60,000 nt of DNA, from contig NC_087064.1 in the NCBI RefSeq assembly GCF_963678635.1, forward strand, positions 72,665,465-72,725,464, read 5' to 3'. Both the position numbers and the translations under genes were made by a program. The stretch's first letter is position 1; each line of letters starts with the position of its first letter. This DNA comes from Symsagittifera roscoffensis. Its lineage: Eukaryota; Xenacoelomorpha; Acoela; Convolutidae. The notes below the pieces were generated by a model, which saw only the letters and a program-made list of their open reading frames with translations, did not search any database and had not been told where the DNA came from. Shown here in pieces: positions 30,651 through 41,700 of this stretch.

Positions 30651-33600
30651 TTCGGGTTAACAACTTGTTCAACAGAATCACTTGTATCTTGGTTAATAAT
30701 GAATCACTTGTATCTTGGTCAAACTTTGCCTGGAGGTAACGAATATGCCTGGTGTAGCAAAGGTGCTGGGTTCGAATCTGACCAGGATCTGTTTTTTTTC
30801 TAACGGAAATATTCTGTTTCAAATAAAGTGCCAATTATTTGTCTGCTTATCTGTTGTCGGCTTAGTTGTCACATCTTGGAATCGTTTTTTTCTGCTGCGC
30901 TCATTTTCTTAAATGTTGCTTTTGGCGTTTGATTTACTTTTACAATTTGTAATTTTACTTACCTCGACTTCGTATTTCCTGCTTTGTTTTTTTTGTATCG
31001 TTAAAAAACTTCCTCGGCCTAAATTATTTCTGCCTATTTTTATCGTCTTATTGGTCTAATTTTGGGTTGTTTCAAGGGCAACACAATTTTTACGCCGCCC
31101 TCCTCATTTTTCAAGTTGGTTGTATGTTAACCAATCGGTTTATTGAAATTTATTTTTTTGTCATGAAACTTTTTTTCCAGATTTTATCTTGTATTTCGAA
31201 AACTGGGTATCCGTTGAAAGGCAGCCTTTTCCCCTGTGTGCCTGTATTTTCCTCTTGAGTCTTCTTTTACATGACACCTCTGTCTACAGCCTTCGAAAAA
31301 GTCTATGGAGGAATCTTTGACCCATATTTTTGATTACACATCAAGTTATGGCCCTCAGAATGGTCAATTTTTGTTTTTTGACCGTTTTATGGATCTTTTC
31401 GACTTTTCTCGAAATCTAACCTCTCAAATCTCATATTTTGGCTTCAGTGGAGATCGCTGGTAGCGAGAAGCTCACCTACATTAGGAGCCACTCACGACGT
31501 TTATTTTAAAGCTCTTTGAGAATAATCTTGAAAACTACCCTGCCATATCTGAAGTTTTGGGTTCAATTTATAGATCGGATTTTGGGAAGCTCATTTGCTT
31601 ATGCGATTAACGCGCAAAATAATTTTGACAGAAAAGTTTTGGCCCTCGATAAAGTCTAAGTTTTGATTTTTTGACCTTTGAAAGTTTTTGACTTTCTTTA
31701 AGAAGTACTCTCCCAAATAAGATTTTGGGTTCAATCTAAAATACAAGTTGCGTGAATTCCTTCGGCATGAGCAGCTACGCCCTATTTTTTCACCCCAAAC
31801 TCTATGATTTTTGACCGTTTATCGACTTTTCCGGTTAACTATTCTGCCAAATCTGATATCATAAGTTAAATCAAAATTACATGTTGTTGAAACCTATCTT
31901 TGTAATCTGCTGGTCGCAGTTATTACAAGAAAAAATTATGACTTTCAAACAAATCAAAGTTTTGAGTTTTTGAGAGTTGTTTGGAAACGTTTTGATGGTA
32001 CGCTAAAACTGACGTGCCTATTCTTAGGTTGTATTCAATTGTGAAATCCAGTTTTGGGAATCTTCTCTGCGAAGTGGCCGCAACATAATTTTTGCAGATT
32101 TTTATCGTAGCCGCAACATGCTTTTTGCATACATTTCATCAACTTGATAACCTAATTTTGGGCCATTTGAAGGGAAAAACAATTTAAACACTGTCCTCCT
32201 CATTTTTCAAGTTGGTTGATGTTTACCAATCGGTTTATTGAAATTTCTTTTTTTGTCATGAAACTTTTTTTCCAGATTTAATCGTGTATTTGGAAACTGG
32301 GTATCCGTTGAAAGGCAGCCTTTTACCCTGTGTGCCTGTATTTTCCTCTAGAGTCTTCTTTTACTTGACACCTCTGTCTACAGCCTTCGAAAAAGTCTAT
32401 GGCGGAATATTTGACCCATATTTCTGATTACATAATAAGTTATGGCTCTCAGAATAGTCAAGTTTTTGATTTTGACCGTTTTGTGAATCTTTTCGACTTT
32501 CCTCGAACACTAACTTCGCAAATCTGATTTTTTGGCTTCAGTGGAGATCGCGGGTATTGGGAAGCTCCCCTACATTAGGGGCCACTTTCAATGTTTTTTC
32601 AATTATTTGAAAAATCTTGAAAACTACCTTTCCATATCTGAGATTTTAGGTTCAATCCAAAGAACAGGTTTCGGTCAGCTCATTTGCTTTTTCGTCTACG
32701 CCCAGAAAGTTTTCGACACAAATTTATGGCCCTCGGAAAAGTTTTGATTTTTGACCTTCTTTGAAGTTTTTTGTCTTTTTTCGGTGACTACTCTCCCAAA
32801 TGAGGTTTTGGGTTCAATCGCAATTTTAAGTTACGTAAATTCCTTCGGCATAAGCAGCTACTCCCGACTTTTTAACACAAAAAGCTATGGTTTTTGGAGG
32901 TTTTGTTTTTTTGACCGTTTTTTAGACTTTTCTCGCTAACTATTCTGCCAAATCTAATATCATAAGTTTAATCAAAACTACAGGTTGTTGAAAGCCTATC
33001 TTTGTAATTGGCTGGTCGCAGTTTGTCTCAGATTGTTGAAAGGTTTGATGGGCAAAGCAATTCAAACACTGCCCTCCTCATTTTCTAATTTGGTTTATGT
33101 TTACCAATCGGTTTATTGATTTTTTTGTGCAAATTTTTTTTCCAAATTTACTCTTGGCTTTCAAAAAATGGGTATCCGTTGAAAGGCAGCCTACTCCCCT
33201 GTGTGCCTCTTTTTCTCTCTAGAGTGTACTTTAACTTGACACCTCTGCTTACAGCCTTCGAAAAAGTCAATGGCGGAATTTTTGACCCTCATTTTTGATT
33301 ACAAATGAAGTTATGGCCCTCAGAATAGTCAATTTTTTTTGATTTTTGAACGTTTTTTGAATCTTCCCGACTTTTCTCGAAAACTAACCTCTCAAATCTG
33401 ATTTTATGGCTTGAATGGAGATTGCGGGTAGTGGGAAACTCCCCTAAATTAGGGGCCACTTGCAAAAAAAAAATTTTGTCTCTTCAAATAATCTTGAAAA
33501 CTATCTTTCCATATCTGAGATTTTGGGTTCAATTCAAAGAACGGGTTTTGGGAAGCTGATTTGCTTATGCGACCGCGTCCAAATTTTTTTTTGATGTCAA

Positions 33601-36600
33601 GTTATGGCCCTCGGAAAAGTCAAAGTTTTGATTTTTAGACGTTCTTTGAAATGTTGTCTTTTTTCGGTGACTACTCTCCCAAATGAGGTTCTGGATTCAG
33701 TCGAAATTTCAAGTTGCGCGAATTCGTACGCCCGACTTTTTTGCACAAAGCGATGATTTATGGTAGTTCTGATTTTTTAACCGTTTTGTAGACTTTTCTC
33801 GCTAACTGTTCTGCCAAATCTAATTTCTGACTCTTTCGGACTCTTGTTGACTATACGCTAAAACAGTCGTGCCAATCCTCATGTATTCAATCGTGAAACT
33901 CATTTTTGGGAATCTTCTCCGCGTAGTGGCCGCACAATATTTTTTGCAGACTTTTTATCGTGGCAGCAACATGCTTTTGCATACTTTTAACAACTTGATG
34001 ACCTAATTTTGGGTCATTTGATGGGAAAACAATTTAAACACTGCCCTCCTCATTTTTTCTTATTGGTTTGTGTTTACCAATCGATTTATTGTTTTTTTTT
34101 GTTCAAATTTTTCTCCAAATTTACTGTTGGCTTTCAAAAAATGGGTATCCGTTGCAAGGCAGCCTACTCCCCTGTGTGCCTCTTCTTACCTCTAGAGTCT
34201 CCTTTTACTTGACACCTCTGTCTACAGCCTTCGAAAAAGTCAATGGCGGAATGTTTGACCCATATTTTTGATTACATATCAAGTTATGGCCCTCAGAATG
34301 GTCAATTTTTGTTTTTTTTTGACCGTTTTATGGATCTTTTCGATTTTTCTCGAAGTCTAACCTCTCAAATCTCGTATTTTGGCTTCAGTGGAGATCGCGG
34401 GTAGTGAGAAGCTCACCTACATTAGGAGCCACTCACAACGTTTATTTGAAAGCTCTTTGAGAATAATCTTGAAAACTACCTTTCCATTCTGAGATTTTAG
34501 GTTCAATCCAAAGAACAGGTTTTGGTCAGCTCATTTGCTTTTTCGTCTACGCCCAGAAAGTTTTCGACACAAATTTATGGCCCTCGGAAAAGTTTTGATT
34601 TTTGACCTTCTTTGAACTTTTTTGTCTTTTTTCGGTGACTACTCTCCCAAATGAGGTTTTGGGTTCAATCGCAATTTTAAGTTACGTGAATTCCTTCAGC
34701 ATAAGAAGCTGCTCCCGATTTTTTAACACAAGAAGTTATGATTTTTGGAGGTTCTGTTTTTTTGACCGTTTTTTAGACTTTTCTCGCTAACTATTCTGCC
34801 AAATCTAATATCATAAGTTGAATCAAAACTACAGGTTGTTGAAAGCCTATCTTTGTAATTGGCTGGTCGCAGTTTATCTCAGATTGTTGAAAGGTTTGAT
34901 GGGCAAAGCAATTCAAACACTGCCCTCCTCATTTTCCAATTTGGTTTATGTTTACCAATCGGTTTATTGATTTGTTTTGTGCACATTTTTTGCCAAATTT
35001 ACTTTTGGCTTTCAAAAAATGGGTATCCGTTGAAAGGCAGCCTACTCCCCTGTGTGCCTCTTTTTCACTCTAGAGTATCCTTTAACTTGACACCTCTGTC
35101 TACAGCCTTCGAAAAATTCAATGGCGGAATTTTTTGACCCTCATTTTTGATAACAAATGAAGTTATGGCCCTCAGAATAGTCAATTTTTTGATTTTTGAC
35201 CGTTTTTTGAATACCGACTTTTCTCGAAAACTAACCTCTCAAATCTGATTTTTTGGCTTCAATGGAGATTGCGGGTAGTGGGAAACTCCCCTAAATTAGG
35301 GGCCACTTGCAAAATTTTTTTTTATCTCTTCAAATAATCTTGAAAACTATCTTTCCATATCTGAGATTTTTGGTTCAATTCAAAGAACGGGTTTTGGGAA
35401 GCTGATTTAATTATGCGACCGCGCCCAATTTTTTTTTTTGACGTCAAGTTATGGCCCTCGGAAAAGTCAAAGTTTTGATTTTTTAGACTTTCTTCGAATT
35501 TTTGTCTTTTTTCGGTGACTACTCTCCCAAATGAGGTTCTGAATTCAGTCGAAATTTCAAGTTGCGCGAATTCCTACGCCAGACTTTTTTGCACAAAGCG
35601 ATGATTTATGGTAGTTTTGATTTTTTGACCGTTTTGTAGACTTTTCTCGCTAACTGTTCCGCCAAATCTAATATCTGACTCTTTCGGGCTCTTGTTGACT
35701 ATACGCTAAAACAGTCGTGCCAATTCTCATGTATTCAATCGTAAAACTCGTTTTTGGGAATCTTCTACGCGTAGTGGCCGCACAATATTTTTACAGACTT
35801 TTTATCGTGGCAGCAACATGCTTTTTGCATACACTTAACAACTTGATGACCTAATTTTGGATCGTTTGAAGGGAAAAACAATTAAAACACTGCCCTCCTC
35901 ATTTTTTCTTAATGTTTTCTGTTTACCAATCGATTTATTGTTTTTTTGTGCAAGTTTTCCTCCAAATTTACTCTTGGCTTTCAAAAAATGGGTATCTGTT
36001 GCAAGGCAGCCTACTCCCCTGTGTGCCTCTTTTTACCTCTAGAGTCTCCTTTTACTTGACACCTCTGACTACAGCCTTCGAAAAAGTCAATGGCGGAATT
36101 TTTGACCCATGTTTTTGATTACATATGTTATGGCCCTCAGAATGGTCAATTTTTGTTTTTTGACCGTTTTATGGAGCTTTTCGACTTTTCTCGAAATCTA
36201 ACCTCTCAAATCTCATGTTTTGGCTTCAGTGGAGATCGCGGGTAGTGAGAAGCTCACCTACATTAGGAGCCACTCACAACGTTTTTTTGAAAGCTCTGAG
36301 AATAATCTTGAAAACTACCCTGCCATATCTGAAATTTGTGTTCAATTTAAAGATCGGATTTTGGGAAGCTCATTTGCTTTTGCGATTAACGCGCAAAAAA
36401 AATTTTTGACAAAAGTTTCGGCCCTCGATTAAGTCTAAGTTTTGATTTTTTGACCTTCTTTGAAAGTTTTTGACTTTTTTGAAGAACTACTCTCCCAAAT
36501 AAGATTTTGGGTTCAATCTAAAATACAAGTTGCGTGAATCCCTTCGGCATGAGCAGCTACGCCCTAATTTTTGACCCCAAACCCTATGATTTTTTGACCG

Positions 36601-38420
36601 TTTATCGACTTTTCTGGCTAACTATTCTGCCAAATCTGATATCATAAGTTTAATCAAAATTACATGTTGTTGAAACCTATCTTTGTAATCTGGTGGTCGC
36701 AGTTAATACAAGAAAAAATTATGGCCTTCAACCAAATCAAAGTTTTGACTTTTTGAGAGTTGTTTGGAAACGTTTTGACGGTACGCTAAAACTGCCGTGC
36801 CAATTCTTAGGTTTTATTCAATCGTGAAATCCAGTTTTGGGAATCTTCTCTGCGAAGTGGCCGCAACATACTTTTTGCAGACTTTTTATCGTGGCCGCAA
36901 CATGCTTTTTGCATACATTTCATCAACTTGATGACCTAATTTTGGGTCGTTTGAAGGGAAAAACAATTTAAACACTGCCCTCCTCATTTTTGAAGTCGGT
37001 TTATGTTTACCAATCGGTTTATTGAAATTTATCTTTTTGTCATGAAACTTTTTTTCCAGATTTTATCTTGTATTTCGAAAACTGGGTATCCGTTGAAAGG
37101 CAGCCTTTTCCCCTGTGTGCCTGTATTTTCCTCTTGAGTCTTCTTTTACATGACACCTCTGTCTACAGCCTTCGAAAAAGTCTATGGAGGAATATTTGAC
37201 CCATATTTCTGATTACATAATAAGTTATGGCTCTCACAATAGTCAAGTTTTTGATTTTTGACCGTTTTGTTAATCTTTTCGACTTTCCTCGAACACTAAC
37301 CTCGCAAATCTGATATTTTGGCTTCAGTGGAGATCGCGGGTAGTGGGAAGCTCCCCTAAATTAGGGGCCACTTACAAAGTTTTTTTCAACTATTTGAAAA
37401 ATCTTGAAAACTACTTTTCCATATCTGAGATTTTAGGTTCAATCCAAAGAACAGGTTTTGGTCAGCTCATTTGCTGATGCGTCTACGCCCAAAAAGTTTT
37501 TGACACAAAGTTATGGCCCTCGGAAAAGTCAAAGTTTTGATTTTTTGAACTTCAAAATTTTTTAAGATTTTGGGTTCAATTTAAAATACAAGTTTTTTGA
37601 ATCCCGTAAGCATAAGCAGCTACGCCCTATTTTTCACACGAAAAGCTATGATTTCTGGAAGTTTTGATTTTTGACCGTTCTTTAGACTTTTCTCGCTAAC
37701 TATTCTGCCAAATCGGATATCATAAGTTTAATCTAAACTGCAGGTTGTTGAAAGCTGATCTTTGTATTCGACTGGTCGCAGTTTGTCTAAGAAAAAGTTA
37801 TGGCCCCATAAAAGTCATTGTTTTGATTTCTTGGCAGTTGTTTGGAAACTGTTTGACTTTACGCCAAAACTACCGTGCCAAATCTCAGGTTGTGTTCAAT
37901 CATGAAACCTGGTTTTGGGAATCTTCTCTGCTTAAGTGGCCGCTACCTACTTTTTGCAGTTAAAATTTTTGGATTTTGGAAAGTCCTGTGATCTTTTTTA
38001 AGAGTTTTTAGACCGTTTTCAAGAAATTTTTTGATGTTTCTTGTAATTTAAAAAATCAAATCTAAGATAAAAAGTTCAATTCCGGCTGTTATTTTTGTTC
38101 CTGTAGAAGCAGCGGCTCCCCAATTTTTTTTTTTACTGTTCTCACTTATTTTAGTAGAGAAACAACTAAGGTTGTGGGCAAAGTCCATTTTTTAAATCAC
38201 TTTTTTCGTGCCCCATCAGTATAGCAAATTTATTCAATTTCAAATCTGTACCTCCAGCTTTAGCTGGGTCCTTTGTTGTTTCTTATCGATACTTACGAAA
38301 ACTATGGTTCGCCTTAATTATTTTTTAAGATTTAAGTTTTTTTGCGACCTATCATTTATGTTTGTGTTATATCGCAAGTGGTGCGAAGTAAGTTCCGCTT
38401 CGCCTTTGTATTAGGTTGTT
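30650..38420 (+). repeat. Dispersed repeat family C, expanded copy with a higher-order tandem array
   Basis: The head (30,720-30,800) carries a good pol III B-box-like GGGTTCGAATC and a T8 run. The body repeats GGTATCC/TGTTG(A/C)AAGGCAGCC at 31205, 32299, 33170, 34143, 35021, 35990 and 37084, giving spacings of 1094, 871, 973, 878, 969 and 1094 bp: an A-B-C-B-C-A order. Within each unit a roughly 150-200-bp motif recurs (TTATGGCCCTCGGAA...GACCGTTTT...CTTTTCTCGAAAACTA). It ends with GTACCTCCAGCTTTAGCTGGGTCC and a GCGAAG...CTTCGC hairpin at 38383-38403. The small ORFs it contains (60-92 codons) repeat with the units and are not genes. Confidence 0.8.
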
Positions 38421-38746
38421 CTCAATTTTTTCTTAAATTTAACTGTTCTCGGTTTCTTGAAGTTTTTTCGAGTTTCACCAAGCAGTATATTTTAGAGAGC
38501 ACTGGCAAAATCAAATACAAGGTATTAACAATCAGCACAGTAGATGCAACCAGCAATGTTAGTTTCTAGGTTTATGAAGTAAGTATCTAACACTTTCGAT
38601 CGAGCTGCAGAGTTTTAAAAAAGGCTTTCGATTTGTGTTGTACTGCTTATCAGATATTCTCGTTAGCTATTCGCAAAAACTTGAAGGATTTTATCGCCGC
38701 TGTGTGATACATTGCGCAAATGATTGTTACTTGTTTTTAAGAAAAT
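38421..38746 (+). other. LSG1 upstream region
   Basis: 326 bp between the end of the family C repeat and the LSG1 start codon. No ORF. It probably holds the LSG1 promoter and 5' untranslated region; AAGAAAATATGG surrounds the ATG with A at -3, a favourable context. Confidence 0.4.
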
Positions 38747-41700
38747 ATGGGCAAAACTAAAGACAAGAACAACCTCGGTTGTTCACTGACCAACTCAAAG
38801 AAGCCTCCAAAACCCTCTCGCTCACAGAAGGCAAAAATGTCCGCAGCCAAAGTATTAGGCCACTCTTCGATAACAGATCAGAACAATCTGAACGAAGTGA
38901 TCGATAAGTTAGATTACGTAAGCATGATGACCTCAAATCCGGATTACGTAACAAAACCGAAAGAAAGCGTGGCAATTGAAGAAGGTAGTGATTGTAGTGA
39001 AGATTACCAAGACGTTTCTTCTGGAGATGAGGAGGAGGAAGTGACGTCAGATGTGGATGGTGAATGTTCTAGAACGAATATAACTGGAGACGGAGAAGCA
39101 ACTTTAGTAATCAGATATCCAGATATGGTAAACAGCTAGTTCGCGGCTTATTTCTTATGTGTATTAAAAGAGCATGAGTTGTTCCTGTTTCGCCGATATA
39201 TTTCTAACTCCGTTTATGGATTTGTTCGAGTGGCTAGTCTTTGGCTTTTTGGGGCATATAATGACTTGTATACAATTGTTTTTTTTTAGATCTACTTAAC
39301 AATCTCCCACCCCCCCCCCCCCCCGCCCCCCTCCTATGCTATCTACTAAAGAATTTCCACCCCTATAAACAGATACAGCGAATTAGCGTTATAGCTTTTT
39401 TTGAAAATTGGAAATTTGCTGCATTCTGATCGGTCGAAAAATCGACCATTGTGATCTACTTAACAATCTTCCCCCGTTCAGGTATGTCCTTTTTTCTCGA
39501 TTCAGCTCAGTAATTCAAAATGAATTTATCTTAGTTATTGTTCCGAGCTAAACAACTTAACACCATACAATTTCACTCCCTAAATATTGTTTCCGTAGCA
39601 TTTTATATCGCTATATTGTAAAACCATTTCTATAACTTTAAACCGTTTGAATCCAAAATGAAAAGAAAACTTACTTCAAAGGGGATTTCGATAAACATCG
39701 AAGAGTTAAACGAGAGAAATTTTCCCATTTAAAGCCAGACAATTTTGCGCTTCTTAATTCGCGTGAGTTTTGAATAGAATTGACCTTGCCAATATTTTCA
39801 ATGAATCATTCCAAAATGAACCAAAAACAAGCAATAGGTCAATGAACTTCAAAAGCCCGCAAATAATTAGACAGCCTTTGACTAATATGATCTAATTTTC
39901 CAGACGTTTTCAGCCAGTGTAAAAATTTTAAAAAAGTTTAATCAATGGCAAAAGCCTAAAATTCATTATTTTTCGGAATCATTCTCGAACTTAAGCTTAT
40001 AACCTGATCGCTTTGTCAGTTTTTTTTGAACTGCTGGCACATAAAGGCAGATTTTGAGCAAGCTGTTTAGACTGGCAGTTAGGTGCTAAATCAATTAACG
40101 CCTGCAAAAAGCGAAAATAGGTTTTTTCGTTTTTTTTTAGGAAGGAAGGCGTAAATTCAAGCTGGCGCAACGCCAGTTACACTAACATGAATTTAATATA
40201 GCTGATAGAACATTTTTTGTGTAATTTTAAAAGTTCTGTCGGCTAATCAGAAAGTTGACTTATCCAGAAATCTCAGCATTTCGGTGTCGCCGGGCAAAAT
40301 GATTCACTACTGATCATTTAATCCACTCTCATACAGGATAAATATTTCAAAAGTTTCAGGGATCTCGCAATTTCGCGCAAGGATGGGCGGCATATTTACA
40401 TCTAGCTGCTTACGTGTGCGCGCAGCCGTTCGGATTAGCTTGCCTTTACTTGGTAGGGCAAACTGAGTGGCCAAATTGTTTTTAACTGGCAAAACCTCAC
40501 TGGCAACTGCGACAGACGGGGTAAATCTCTCGCTGAGATCTTTTAAATGCTGCATGACATTTCGGGCATCCGATTTTCCCACTAAAAAGTCAGGGTTATG
40601 CTCTCCGCGCGTCTCGGTCATTTCACTATTTTCTGTAAAGGCAGTTGCTCGACATTTATGTGTTTGATAATTTGAGCAAATCCAGTTTTCGGTAAACATC
40701 TTTTTCGCTTGAAATGATATTCGTGGCCGGGACCCTATAATAATTGGCTTGTTTCTTAGATGAAACTGTGAATTCGAAAGAAGACTCGATCATAATGTGG
40801 TTATTGTGTTTGCGTTTGTTTATCAATTGAGTAAAGTATAAATTGACTGTCCGAATTTTTTTGTCAGAAATTTTACGTCAAATTGTTATGAATTAGCACA
40901 AGCAGGTTTTTTTAGTGAGCATAATGATTTAGCGAAACGTCTAATTGAAAACAAGTTATGATTTTGTCGACAAGGGTCTTAAGTAATTTAGGAAGCCTCA
41001 TTTTTGGCATGTATGACTAATATAAACAAGGTTTTCATTATGGTTTGTGCGTTAATTGCAGTAATAACTTTGATGTAATAAGAGTTAAGATGAGGAATTC
41101 ATACAGTAATAATTTTAGTAGTGAAATGACTAGATGTTAAAAAACACGGTGTTAAACTGGAAAAAAGGGGTTCATTTGTTGTGGATTTAAATTGTTTTGT
41201 GGTAAAATGACTAGTTGTTAAAATGTACGGGTAGGACACCGGGGTTAGGAAATTGGACGACAGGCAAATTAGACGGCTCCAAGGAAACGGAATTTAGATG
41301 TTCATTTTTTTGTAAAACGCGCTTTTTGAACCAAAATGAAAGGGCCAACAAAACTTTTTGCTTGAAACAAATTTTCACAAATACAAAAAGAGTTTATCAT
41401 CCACTTGCATATCAAAATATTTTTTTTGTAGATGATTCATCAATTGTTAATGCAAATTTCATTTTTGAAAACGTTTTCGAAATGCATAAATTGTACAATT
41501 GCGACATGTGAAAAACTAATTCGCGTTCAAGAAAGCTAGAACTAAGTTAATTGTAGCCAGTTAACAAATATCACAACCGTTAACAATACAATTACGTCTA
41601 TTTTCCCATATTTGTAGTTTTGCATCGACGTCTAAATTAGATTTTTTTGTCAAGTCTAACTTGCTTTTTGTCTAATTTCCTAGGCCCCATGTTCGAATGG

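Noticed and set aside
31067-37963. Many plus-strand ORFs of 60-92 codons in the 31-38 kb region
   Set aside because: They recur with the tandem units (phrases such as NGYPLKGSLLPCVPLF), shift frame between copies and have no domain. They are by-products of the repeat.
38747-39139. Exon 1 of LSG1 as a separate small gene ending at TAG 39137
   Set aside because: A donor site at 39128 keeps phase 0 with the exon at 42158, and SITDQNNLNEVI resembles the LSG1 N-terminus; a separate gene remains possible but less likely.
41215-41511. 98-codon ORF in LSG1 intron 1 as a missing LSG1 exon
   Set aside because: Its translation has no LSG1-like residues and no suitable splice sites in phase.
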